Below are positions 38,071-50,315 of a stretch of 64,000 nt of DNA, one piece after another. Each line of letters opens with the position of its first letter. Position 1 is the first letter of the stretch. Source of the stretch: Lycorma delicatula (Eukaryota; Arthropoda; Insecta; Hemiptera; Fulgoridae); contig NC_134456.1 in NCBI RefSeq assembly GCF_047948215.1, positions 62,887,529-62,951,528 on the forward strand, given 5' to 3'. Position numbers and translations under genes: made by a program. Below the pieces are notes generated by a model. That model ran no database searches. It saw nothing but the letters and a program-made list of their open reading frames with translations, and was not told the DNA's origin.

Positions 38071-39205
38071 ACTTCCTTGTACGAAGTAAAGGAAGTATTG
38101 TGATCCTGAAATATTTCGGTTTTCATATTTAAACGGAAATATCCATTTTTGATCATCACTGAATCCATTTTGACTAGTTTCGGCGTGACATCCGTACGTA
38201 CGTATGTGTTGCATGTGCGTATGTATCTCACATAACTCAAAACCTATTAGCCGTAGGATGTTGAAATTTTGGATTTAACACTGTTGTAACATCTAGTTAT
38301 GCACCTCCCTTTTTGATTGCAATCGAAATTAAAATAAAAATTTTAATTAACGTAATATTTGGATCTTAAAGGGAAGGCACATCGGTTCGAATCAAACTTT
38401 ATCTCCTTTTGTTTTTTTTTTAATTTAAATATATTGATTTAATATTATTAACCCGTGATTGTAAAAAGATTTTTACAATAAATAGTAATACAATGAAAAA
38501 AAATAAATAAATAAAATAAAATATTATTGAAATAAAATTTTATGTACTTTTAAAAATGTATAAATGTAATTTAATGGCATTACATGTGTGTATATGTAAT
38601 AGATTTGGTGAAATATCTGATTATTTAATATTAATTGAAAATTATATTTTAGAATCGTATTATTTTTGGATTTTATTAAATTCTTTTAAAAATTCTATAT
38701 TTACTTTAAAAAAATCATTTTATTTAATTATTTGACAGAAAAGTAATATACATTTTTCAATTGTATTCAATTTAAAGTGATTTTTGAATTTTTTTCATCT
38801 TTGTGTAATATGCACAAGATTTCTGGTGTGGTAATTAACTATTTTTTTTTTTTTTTAGTGAACTCCTGTATACTGGTTACAATTATTAATTTTGACCTTA
38901 CAGTTTAAAATAATCAGTTTCTATTGTAGGATTATCTGGTAAACAATTTATTTAAAGAGTATTCAAGAGACTTTTACTCTAACCTAATATTTCAGGAAAG
39001 ATTGTTGAATTAATAATTGTATAAATATTTGATGTTAATAAAAAGTAATATTTTAGTAATTGTGTTACTATCCTTTATTAAAGAATGGGAGGATCGTATC
39101 TCACTTTCAAATGAAGTAAGTTTAAATGAAGGGCAGCAAAAATGTGTATATGTGATTTAATAGACGTACAAGGAAGTTATGTGGTGTTCACATCAGATTT
39201 TTTGT
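38071..39205 (+). mobile_element. Non-coding repeat family X, copy 1 (nearly full length)
   Basis: Starts with acttccttgtac (38071-38082), and the exact reverse complement gtacaaggaagt lies at 39166-39177, giving 12-bp inverted ends. The shared sequence continues past the right end through 'tcacatcag' (to about 39205). Phrases collinear with 53567-54190 include 'tgaatccattttgactagtt', 'gtacgtacgtatg', 'ggatgttgaaattttggatt', 'ggcacatcggttcgaatc' and 'tgtatatgt'. There is no convincing ORF. A block of about 700 bp between 'atctcc' (38405) and the right end is longer than in copy 2. The family is a non-autonomous element of unknown class. Confidence 0.78.
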
Positions 39206-42000
39206 TCTTTTGCTTCTCCCTTCGGTTAAATTTTTTCAAAAATTTTTAATACTTTATACATAAAACTATAAATGTATACAAAATTTTAAAATTATAGACT
39301 CCGGACCTATCATTTTGTTATTGTTATATTAACGGTATAGGTTAATAGTTAATCTTCGTTCGCAAATCAGTAATATTTTAAAAAAAAATAGAAAAGTAAG
39401 CAATTTTTTTTTCTTCATGAAAGTTTAATTATATCCATCTTTGATTTACCGTAGTTTATTATCATATGGTTTTGAGTAGTATATTGCTAACATACAAAAA
39501 CTAATGGTTTACATAGTTAAATCACTTTGAGGAGGGGAAGATGAATAAAATGACTCCATTTCATATACGCTGCTCCGATATTATAACATGTCAAGTCATG
39601 ATATTAGAGTTGTAGTTCTAGTATCAGTTCCTTATGTTTCGTGCTTTATGTTACAATACTTAGGTACGTTGTTTTGCTTTTGTTAGTGTAACGTTACACT
39701 AAAATCGATTATACTATCTTGAAATCTTATAGAAACACATACACTTACTGTTATCTATATCAAAGCATTTATATTTTACGAGTTATTCCAGAATTTAGAA
39801 TATATAATTAGTTCACGAAGTCTTTATAAAATGTTACGCTTAATTTGCTTATAATCTATTATATTTGATGTTATAACTAAGCGTTATATTTTCATGAATT
39901 TGCATCGTTATTAAATGTAGTGCAAGAGAAGGGTTAGATCTTTTGGACATGATTTTATACGGTATAAAAGTAACTGTTAACAATGTTGTTGTGGACCTTG
40001 AATTAGATTTCAGCTTCGTTTAGCGGTACAAGAAAGCTGTAAATTAAGTAGATAAAAAGTTATGCGGCCTTGACGTGACGCATTGCAGTTGTACCGGTAT
40101 GAACAGTTGTACAGCTGTTCCTTACGTACTTCTGTTAGTTTCGCTTCTTTTAGATGTTTTGAAAGGTAAAATGTCAGTCGAATCCGTTTTCTGTATAGTT
40201 TTTTTGACCTTGCACCAGTTTGCATCCACCCACATTTACGAAATTTTGTTTTCTTATTGAATAGTTACGTATCCTGATTTCGGGTTTTGATTTAATTTTA
40301 GGGTAGTGTACTAGTATACTATTGAGCACGATTTTTTAAATTACTGTCATTATTGGAGTATTTCTAAATCTTACTGTTGCAATGAAATTTAAGCACATGT
40401 AGGAATGAAAAAGTAATTGTTATTACATCAATAATTCGTTATTCGGATTTAGTAACATATGATTAACAAGGGATAATATTGCAAAACTGATAATTGTTTT
40501 CACAAAAATAATAAAAGTATGTTATACAGTAATTATAATTTATTAACTGATTAACCAGAAATAATTAAAACTTTTTGTCAATGCTATCTGATAAAATTAG
40601 AGCTTTCTGGTTTCTCTCATTCCTACAGATACACTCCCACATGTTTGCATAAGCACACATGATGTGGGACCTTACTAATCTTACTAATACCTTACTAATC
40701 TTTTATATCTTTATCGATAATTTTATAGCTTAATTATACAAATATTATAAAGTGGGGGTCTTTATTGAGACCGTCTAAAACAATTTAAGATGGTCTTCAA
40801 TTTACTCACTAATCGCATTTCTGTTATTCTATGCAATTTTATTTCATCACTAAGATTTTGTAGAAAAAGTAAAGAATATACCTTTTCTTTTGTGTATCTT
40901 TTTAACCAAATTAGACTTATATATTTATATTTTAAAATTAGACTTTTTATATTTTAAAATGCACAAAAATATACCTAATAATTACAGAGTAACTCTTACA
41001 GTCACCACTTAATTTATTTTTTTAATAATTTCGGTCAGGAATGATCATTTTAAAAAAAACGTAGCCTGTAACGATTGTTTGATAAGCAAAATAAGAAAAT
41101 GTGTATAATAAATATAAGGAACTATTATTGTGACAAAAAAGAATGACGTATTCATCACATAATAATAACAATAACATTAAATACTTGTAAATAGCTGCTT
41201 TTGTGAGCAGTTGTATAAAGACCACGTGCCGCCTATTCATTTTCTGGCGAGTATTATGTACATCGCCCGCATTGGCGCGAAATGTTTAATTATATTTTTA
41301 TTTTCTAACATTTACTGATCAGCAATTAAATAGTTGTTTTTCGTAATTATATGCATTCTCTTATTTAGCTTATCAGAATAATTCAAACTCATTGAAATAG
41401 ATTTTACATGAATAATGACTGTCAACTGGAATTCATTTGTTCAAAACTTATCTAACATAAACAAGAACGATGAATCGAACGAATAACGATTACATTGTTA
41501 ATAGGGCACTTTCTTTAGAATTTCTATTTTGTACTTATCATACGGGCATACAATTAAAAATTATTCAGAATAATTTCTTATTAATTTAAATTTCCTTTAA
41601 TTTTTGAAGACCAATTTAGGATAATCGGATACATTAACAAAAAATATAATTGGGAAATAAAATAAAACATATTAATTATTATGAAGCTAACCTTCAATCT
41701 TAACGGAAAAAATATAATGCGACTACTATAATGTGGAGATTTCTGTGTAAATGTGCGTTCACATTTAATTCTCAATGTTAATGTTCTTGCTGTTATAACT
41801 GGTGATACTTGTAGATAGAGCTAGCATCATTTACAACTTAATGAAAATAAATGTTTCTTGATCGAGTCGCTTATTATTTTTACAAATGTACAACTATAAA
41901 TAAACAAAGAAAACAACTATAGATAAACTTAATAGTACTTGAGATTCGCTTAATGAAACGTAGGAACATAAGATGTGAAAAAAAGCTGACAACAAACTTG
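39206..42000. other. AT-rich non-coding DNA, nothing recognised
   Basis: At 40010-40260 both strands are open for 61-71 codons with slightly higher GC, but neither frame shows a motif. No other feature is supported. Confidence 0.5.
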
Positions 42001-42610
42001 TACTTTCCTGGTATTGGTTATTTATTTTTATATAGTGGAAGAAAACATACATGAAAAAAGTTAAAAAAAAAATCGTTTTTTTTTAAATCGATAATTCAAA
42101 AAATTCGGCTTAAAGATATGTAATAAATAAAAAGATAGCTTTTTCGATTTCTTGGGAAGAGGGAGAATTTGGGGCAATTTTTTTTTAACGGTAACGTAAG
42201 CATGTACGCATGCACTTGCTTATCTTGCCATTTAAAACACGCTTATTTACAATTTAAACTTGAGCTTAATATTAACTGGGATTACATTTACTAAATTTTG
42301 AGAAAATAAACCTGAAAGAAACTATTTACCCCATCTCCTGTAAATATTGATCCCAAATTTTTACCAACAAATTGCCTCATATACACAAGTACGGGCCAAA
42401 TTTCATCAAAATCGGTTTATCTAGTCAAAAGTTATTAGTCTTCAAACACACAAACACAGGTACATTCATACAACGTAATCACCTCCTTTTTTTTGTTTTT
42501 TGGTGATTGGGTCATGAAACGTCAAGAAATTTAAAAAGGACCCAGACCCCATATTTCGACTGATTACCATACTTTCCTTCTTGCTGCGCAGCTCTCATTT
42601 CAGGAAAGTA
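42001..42610. mobile_element. MITE-like element of about 610 bp with TA-flanked inverted ends
   Basis: The left end tactttcctg (42001-42010) and right end caggaaagta (42601-42610) are exact inverted copies. If the outer TA on each side is the target duplication, the inverted repeat is ctttcctg and the element belongs with TA-targeting (Tc1/mariner-like) MITEs. The interior holds no long frame. The right third is more complex (aagtacgggccaaatttcat, ccatactttccttcttgctg). No second copy lies in the window. Confidence 0.65.
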
Positions 42611-45600
42611 AATATAATTAAAAATTTCCTTCCCCTCAGCACTTTTTTTTTATACAATCTAGCAGGGATATTACATTAATCTAATAACCATCGACGTCAC
42701 ACGATTTTCACACCTCTTCGCAGAACATTAATCACTTTCTAAAGAAAAAAAAATTAAACTGGAGCATACTCCTTGACATAAAATTATATTATCTAAAACA
42801 AAACGTTGTTCCAAATTTGAAGGTTTTTCACGAGCAGTGAATAAATATTAGCTGAAAAACAAATTTCATGACGACTAAAAGACCCGTTAAAATAATATTT
42901 TTAATTTCAACACGTTCAATATTTAAATCATGATAATAAAATATCTGATTAGAATAATAAATATTATTTATAAATTAAACACGGATTTCAAATTAAAAAT
43001 TACAATTACAGTGTTAAACTTGAAATTTAGAATTACTATGTCACTATTTGAGTTTATTATTCACAATTACTATTTAATATTTAGTTAACGGCTAGTTAAT
43101 AATATTCCAGCAACGGATGAATAATTCCAGTAACCTCGATGAAGTACGAATTTCTTGAAAATAGTGACTGTCTGTTATTTCTCTTGCTTAAGTAGGCATA
43201 TTGTGGGATTTCAGTTCAACCGGTTTCTTGACATTATTTATTGTAGATTATCGCTTACCGAGGTCCAGTGATCGTTGACTAGTTAGTTAAAAAGTTTTAA
43301 AATTACAAGACTATCGACGTTGTGTCTATTGTGGAATTTGGGCAGTTATCGATATTTTTGGATTTTTAAACGTAACCACCGATGAAAATCATAGAAAATA
43401 GTGGCTGTGTATGTTTATTATCCTATGAATGAAAAAAAATCATGAAAATGTTATGAAATATTTCAGGGAATGTGTATGACGTACAGCGTTCAAAGTGATT
43501 CTGGATTACCTACGACTTTGATAAGAATGCTTGAATGAGAAGCTGTCATGAAAATAATCAAAAGAACTGATGAGAAGATAATTAATTAAAAATATCTTAT
43601 CACTAATCTAAGTTTTTAATTGATTTTTCCGTACATTTCTAGTGTAGATGAACGTGAAAGTAAGATTTATGAGCGTTGGGTTGTCAGACACTTTAAAGTC
43701 ATATTCATAGGTAGCGCATGTTAACAGAAGATCACAAACAAATGCGGTTGTGATTCGGGTTGGAATTTTTCGCTGGAGTAGAACATGTTTAGTCATCAAT
43801 TATGTGGTCCCTGAATTCTATTAATTTATTTTTTTCCAAAAAGGATTAATAATTTTTGGGAGTCTTAACAATTCGCGAGTGGTGATAACTTGAAGGAAGT
43901 GTTTATAAATGGGCTGATATAAAGATGTATGACGTATTTTAAATTTAATGGGTTTTTAAGAGAGATATGTTTCAATTTTGGTAGTGATTTATGATGACTG
44001 CTTGAATTTTGGTTTATAAAAAATATGATTGCAATATATTGAAATCAAATATTATTTAATTCAAGATCCCGCTCTTAGTAAAAAAAATGTTCTCTTCAAG
44101 TAATTCACGTGGGTTAGGTGGGAGGTTCTTAAATGTTGTAATACAATAGGATAGGTTTATTTTTTTCAAAGATGTTGAGGATCATTGAAATGGCTCTGAT
44201 ATTTGGGTTAATTATGGAAGATTCATGTTTAAAAAAAAAGTTTTTTCAGTTTGCTAAAATAAATACTTTCTAAAATATCTTTAATATTTTCAGCAACTTT
44301 TCAAGTAAAATATAAAGAATGTGAAATGGAACCCAGTATCGCCTTCATGATATAATTTATTACTGATAATATTTATTAATTTTAAGATTTTCTTTAAAAA
44401 AAAAAGTTGCATTTTCTTATAATGCAGTTGAAAATTTACTTCAACAGTTTAGGAGGGTATTAATTTAAGCATAGATAAAGTTATGAGTAATAAGCAATAC
44501 ATTTTTTTTTTTTAATAAAAAATTTTACTTTCTTTATTTTATTACTTTTTTAATTTAATGCGAATTACGCATGTTTTAGTAGAATATAACGAATCTGTGG
44601 TTTCTGCTATTCTTGAACCTATTATTAATGTAACAAAAATTTAACATCTAATATTCCAGTGATCAGAAATCATTACGTTTCCTCCGTATTTCTTTTATTA
44701 AATAAATGTTTTATTGTAATATTATTTCCGTATAAATTCACAGAAAGAAAAGTTAAATAAATATCTTAAATAATATTTTATTGTCTAATCCAATCGAAGT
44801 CGTATTCGATTAAGTAATTGGTAGTTCTAATTTCCGTTCTTTATCCCTGTTGCGTAATTTTTTTTTTTACTACTTTTTAGCTGTAATTCTGATAATTAAA
44901 AGATTCTATTACGAATAGTAAAAGTTAACCTGTCTGAAATGGTGACTATGTGTGCACGCTTAATGCGTGTTGAAAATATATGTGCAAAGAAGGTAATACT
45001 TGATTTTTTTTTTAGATTTATTCATTTATTAAACTGCTTTCAATTAAATACAAAGAATTTAACTTTCACCCATTCATTTACGTGATTTGATACGATTTAT
45101 TGTAATCGAAATAAATTGTGTCTGCATCTGTAATACACGTCGTCTTTTAATAAATAGCCTCTGTATTCTTGTATCCTACGGACGAAAATAAAAGTTATGC
45201 TATTTTAACGTAGCACTATTCAAGCATGAACAATTGTAATATCGATTTTCATCAGATTGTAGGCGTTCTGAATCATAATCATGGGAAAATTTTTAAGTTT
45301 TCCTGACGTTTAGTTTCGTTTTATTTTTATTCGCTAATTTATGTTTCGTTATGGTAGCAGTTTGATTTCCATTTCAGATTTTTCAATAACCGATAATATG
45401 AATGTGATTTATATTCCTTTATCTGTATCTGTGTAAATAAGTTTCACATGTTTGTAAAATGGATTCATTATAAATAGATGTCTGATGAATTTCATAATAT
45501 TCCTTTGATCCATTCGTTGTAATTTATTTTAAATTTTATTTAAATGAATAAAATTGTTATGCTTGAATATGAGATTTACATCGTCCGGAAATGACACACT

Positions 45601-45803
45601 AGGGCATGCATATTGTACATGGAACGCGGGGAAATATTTAAACAAAGATAAAAATTTTATTTTTTTTTAGTTTTATAACGATTTAAAATAGCTATTAAAA
45701 AAATAAGGGCAACTCCTGGAGAAAGGAAGGATCTGCGGCTGATTTCCTAAGATTTGCAACCTTCCTTATTTGTAAAACGCACATCTTCGGTATAAAATGA
45801 GTA
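42611..45803. other. AT-rich non-coding DNA, nothing recognised
   Basis: Long featureless AT-rich stretch. The longest frame (minus 43608-43799, 63 codons) has no motif. Confidence 0.6.
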
Positions 45804-45816
45804 TTTTTAATCGGTT

Positions 45817-46080
45817 TTTTCTTTTTCTGTTTAGCCTCCGGAACCATCGTAAGTTATTACTTCAGAGGATGAATGAGGATGATATGTATGAATATAAATA
45901 AATTGTAATCTTGTACAAGATGTGTGGTTAATTGAAATGGGTACACTGGTACCCATGATCTGGTATTCAAATCCGTATATAAAAAACTGCCTTTACAAGG
46001 ATTTGGACCGTAGAACTCTTGACTTCGAAATCAGCTGATTTGCGATGACGAGATCACCACTAGACCAACCGCGTGGGTTA
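45817..46080 (-). mobile_element. SINE family 2, minus-strand member of a head-to-head pair
   Basis: Read on the minus strand from 46080, the head 'cccacgcggttggtctagtg' carries box A (tggtctagtgg), and a box B-like ggtccaaatcc lies about 50 bp downstream. The body and tail follow: 'tcaattaaccacaca', then a junction straight to 'cttgtacaagattac' (an internal deletion relative to the plus-strand partner), then 'catcctctgaagtaata', 'ggttccggaggctaaaca' and an A-rich tail (T-rich 45817-45829 on the plus strand). This is the best-preserved head of family 2 in the window. It is tRNA-derived in form; I do not assign a parent tRNA. Confidence 0.9.
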
Positions 46081-46084
46081 TTTT

Positions 46085-46384
46085 TATGTCCACTGGGCTG
46101 GTCAAATGGTTAACTCGTCATCGAAAATCAGCTGATTTCGAAGTCGAGAGTTCTAGAAATCCTAGTAAAGGCAGTTAGTTAGTTTTATATGGATTTGAAT
46201 ATTAGATCGTGGATAACGGTGTTCTTTGGTGGTTGGGTTTCAATTAACCACCCAACTCAGGAATGGTCGACTTTAGACTGTACAGGTCTTGGATTTCATT
46301 TAAATTCATACGTATCATCCTCATTCATCCTCTGAAGTAATACCTTACGTGGTTTCAGAGGCTAAACAAAAAAAAAGAAAGGAT
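46085..46384 (+). mobile_element. SINE family 2, plus-strand member of a head-to-head pair
   Basis: The head at about 46088-46170 (gggctggtcaaatggttaac, then 'tcagctgatttcgaagtcga') has a decayed box A, and box B has lost several bases (ttctagaaatcct). The body keeps the full segment deleted in its partner ('caggaatggtcgact', 'gactgtacag'). The tail reads 'catcctctgaagtaatacct', 'ttcagaggctaaacaaaaaa' and ends A-rich near 46382. The two heads face each other across about 10 bp of T-rich spacer. Confidence 0.9.
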
Positions 46385-46449
46385 TTTTTAATCAGTTGAA
46401 ACAACTAGATCTTATTTTATTGTTTCTCATATTGAGTTGTAAAATTATT

Positions 46450-46930
46450 AATAATTTAAAAAAAATGAAACCGACATTAAGACCACGTAATGTGTTGCAC
46501 GTATATTGAATAAGATTTCCACTCTCCCTACCGATGCTGTATATTATATATTGGGTCTGAAAGGTTTAAGACGAGATATCCCGATTTTCTATGACGTTAC
46601 CCGAGTTTGGTTTGTATAGTTTCTGTTGTGCAGAAACTCACATTATCTGCCCTATAGAAAACCATATAACATCATCTAACGTGACGCATACATAAAGAAT
46701 GTCAGAATTCCCACTGTCCCTACGTACCTGTCGGACGGCGAACAAATTATTTTGTCAATCTTCAGACCGATTTTTGCGTCAAAATATTTTTTAACATCAT
46801 GTTACCACCGGGAAAAGCAGCTGCATCGATTGCAATAAGATTTATATGAATCGGATTAATCGTAAAAAGTTGTGCGCCAACAAACATAAAAAATATAGGG
46901 TCGAATACATAACCTCCTATTTTGAAGTCT
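46450..46930. other. Repeat-like block with internal similarity
   Basis: Two segments, at about 46496-46550 and 46680-46735, share the phrase pattern 'ca(c/t)gtatattga / catacataaagaat ... ttcccact(g/c)tccctac'. The block ends with 'aacctcctattttgaagtct' (46911-46930), a phrase resembling ends of common insect non-coding repeats. No coding frame is present. Class unknown. Confidence 0.35.
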
Positions 46931-47480
46931 GTTAAAAATTACGTTATATCTCAATATTTAAACTGTTTCGCTCATGAAATTACCATTGAATTTCAATGCA
47001 AAAATATACTGCACCATACATATTGCTATTATAAACAGTATGATCACATATTTGAATAAAAGATCATTTTAAATTTTATGATAAAACTAATCGTTTATGT
47101 GCAAACCATTTTTTTGAATGCTGTATCGCCAATTAATCCAGTTAATCCGTGCAATTGTGGATAGAGTAATCGCTTTATGAAAATAGGGGGAAAAATTAAT
47201 AAGCAATTAAAATGCTCTAATAAATTCTTTATATGTAAGAAGAAATTAAGAAGAATATTACCTGTAAAATTTAAATATATATAATAAATAAATGTAAATT
47301 AATTAGAAATTTTTACAGATGATTAGTTTTTTGTGTTAATAATTTTTTATTAACCTTAAGATCGATTGATTTCTTATTATTTGTTATTAAATCTTGAAAG
47401 TCCCTCGTCAACGATATCATAACCTTACACGTTTTCATACATTATAAAAATACAACAAAAAAATAGAGAAAAATTAAGTA

Positions 47481-48153
47481 GCATTCTATTATTTTAGAAG
47501 AGATAAAATTGAGAGTTTTCCTCAAACCTTTTGACATTTAACAAAATTTAACATTTATTTAACAAAATTTTTATACCATTTTTTATGTAAAAATTACGCT
47601 TCTTGTTTGTTACTGTTAAATATTTTTACCGACTTTTCGAAGAAAAGTACTAGCAAAGTATAGTGTAAAGTATAATAATTTAGTACAGCGTCAGTGACTT
47701 TGCGTTTTCGACATCATCACTATTTCGCCTCAGAAACGCACTTATTTTCAAGAGTACAATGCACTACATACGTTCAGTTAACTAGTACACCCTTCACACA
47801 ATTATCAAGTTTCAACTTCTCACCACCGTGATTCACTGCTTAAGCGCATATGGTAAGTACACCAGTAGATAGTAAACAACTTCAATTTGAGGTTATGTTG
47901 TCTGTTGTCGAACTTAAATTTGAGCGGAACTCAAGAACTATTCGACCAATCTTCATCAAATTCTCGCTATTCTTTTCATGAATACTACATGCACTATACT
48001 TTGCTCGTACATTTATTCGAAAAGTCTGTTAAAAATATTTAACAGTTACAAACAAGAAGCGTGTAATTTTTATATAAAACGTTTGGTATTATATCTCATA
48101 AGTTTAGGAGGAAAAATCTCAATCTTATCTCTTTTAAAATAATAAAGTAATGT
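47481..48153. mobile_element. Large foldback element, about 670 bp
   Basis: The left arm (47481-47665) and right arm (47993-48153) are long imperfect inverted repeats. Matching landmarks are 'attattttag/aaagagataa' at the outer end, 'cgcttcttgtttgt(t/a)actgtt' in the middle and 'gcaaagtatagtg' at the inner end. The inner 60-75 bp match best. The left arm carries about 15-20 extra bases. The 330-bp centre has no ORF. The structure fits a foldback or long-TIR MITE. TSD not identified. Confidence 0.82.
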
Positions 48154-49505
48154 TTTTTAAAAGTACTAATAAAGTAAATATAAATTTTTACCATAAATTC
48201 CAGATTTTCATACGCTTGTACCTGAAACTGCGAGGAGTTAACCATAATGTTCACTGAGGAACTTGGAGGTAACTCTTTTAAAAACGGGTAACTTTGCCAT
48301 ATCTATAACATGTCATATCGATGATGTAGCACAAATTTTGACGCCGATAATTAAGAACTTTATTCATCAGTATTAATTTATTAACAAACAAAGGCATGAA
48401 TTACAACATCCGCTTGATCAATTTCATCCGTTCTAAACGCTCAAAAAAAGACTGTAGAATTATCACGTAAAAAAAAGAAAAAAAAATAGCTACTCAGTAA
48501 TTCAGTGCTTTCTTGAATCATTCGTTTAACTCTTCCGACAAATCGTCTTACTGTTCCTTAAATATTCAAAAAGGGTCATAATCAAGGACATAATTGGTCT
48601 CCTTTTAACAGTAGGTTGAAAAACACTTGTCTTTTTACGTCGGCGAACTCCAGCAAAAACCTAATTATAAAGTCTACCGCCAAAGAACTATATAATTTGA
48701 GTTGATCCCATAAAACGAATTGTTATGGAATTTTACAAGTATTCATTTGAATCTTACGTCGTCAATGAACTATGATTTGTGTATTACATCGTAAATCTTA
48801 AATAAAATTATGAAAAAAAAATTAGATTTTACCGGTAATCGAATTCACGTCTCTCGATGAAAATGGTTGTTTTACTCTTTATTTAGAATTATACTTTGTT
48901 TTATCCTAGAATTAAGAAAAAAATGTCTAAACGGTTAAGTAAAAACATTGAGTGAAAGAAAACAATTGATAGGTTTGAACTGTGTTTGCAGTCAGTCGTT
49001 TCTTCGGTGGGTGTTTATACATTCTTTGGCGTAGACCGTTTTCTGTCTTAACGTCATTATTATGTATAATAATGTTCTGCAGCATTCTCTGAAAGCGTAT
49101 ACTGTACATTGTGTGAATGAATGACTTGCTTTTTATTGTTCTCACGTAATAAAATACTAACTATCCGAAACTAATTGAAATGTTTTGTTTTAAATCTTTT
49201 TAATTTGTCGGGTTTTTTAACGTAAAAATCTTTTGCTTTACGATTTGATTTCACGTGTTTAGAAATAATTTAATTCTTTTTCTTTTCTTTATGCTAACAT
49301 TCATTTGCTGCATCGTATTGAATTTCCAATTATTTTCTTTTTTTTTATATTTTGCTAGTGTTTCTATCTATGTTCGTCATAATAAATTATAAACCTCCGT
49401 TAAAACCTGAAGACACATTTATTTTTCAAAAGAAGTTAGTTAATTTTCTTGGACTTGTGACTACACTGTAAAAAATCTGACGCTGCATAAGTTTTACCTA
49501 ATATT
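48154..49505. other. AT-rich non-coding DNA, nothing recognised
   Basis: No feature supported. The 72-codon minus frame at 48927-49145 has no motif. Confidence 0.55.
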
Positions 49506-49510
49506 ACTTT

Positions 49511-50310
49511 GGGGTCGTTCAAGTATTATGTGCCCCATTACCCCTTGTAAACAAATATCCCTCCCCCTTTGCTTAATATGATTTTTATATTTGCATTAAA
49601 ATAAAATTTTTATTTTTGTATTCAGTAAGATTTTTATAAGCCTTATTGATTAGTATTATATTATAATTCACATAATAAGCAGAAATAAATTGTCAAACAT
49701 ATATTAAAAAAACTACATTATTTAATTCCATAAAAAATTTTTTTTGTATAAATCGAAATTTTATAAAAGTAATAATTAACCTTAAGATGTAATTTTCTTC
49801 TAATAAGGAATTAAAATAAAATTAATGTTCTAAATTCTCATTCCATTTTCCATATTAAGCTTCTAGTGTGTGGTGAATTAATTATTAACAATAAAATATA
49901 TTCTACAATAAAAAGGTGTGTAATGAATTATTACAAAATTTTAATATTGTTACCGTTACATCTTTTTATTATCAATTTTGTTCCAGTAACAAAGGTAAAT
50001 TTAAATAAATTCAGATGGCATTGAGGATTTCATATTAAGTGTTCCAGTGAAAATAATTATTAATATTTTTTCCTTAAATCAGTAACCAAATGCTTATAAA
50101 ATACATCAGGTATGTTCCTGGAACGTTCTGAATGAAATAATTTATATTATTAGGATATAAATTGAATTTTCACAGACTATACACGTTTCCAAATATTCGA
50201 TTTTGTTTTTTCCGTTTTATCTACTTAAGCGTATGAATAGAACTTTCCACCCTTTAAAAAAGAAATTAGGCAAAACCAGAAACCCCCTCCACAAAGTATT
50301 AAATGGCCCT
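49511..50310. mobile_element. Non-autonomous DNA transposon, 800 bp, with 5-bp TSD
   Basis: The left end ggggtcgttcaagtatt and the reverse complement of the right end (agggccatttaatactt) match in the first 9-10 bases apart from transitions and stay similar over about 20 bp, forming terminal inverted repeats. The element is flanked on both sides by acttt (49506-49510 and 50311-50315), a 5-bp direct repeat. Purine/pyrimidine-rich 'ccccattacccc' and 'ccccctcc' blocks lie just inside the ends. The interior is AT-rich with two loosely similar 'catattaag' segments and no ORF. Confidence 0.65.
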
Positions 50311-50315
50311 ACTTT

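Noticed and set aside
40010..40260. Overlapping 61- and 71-codon frames as a gene
   Set aside because: Opposite-strand openness without motif or homologous copy. Likely chance in a slightly GC-richer patch.
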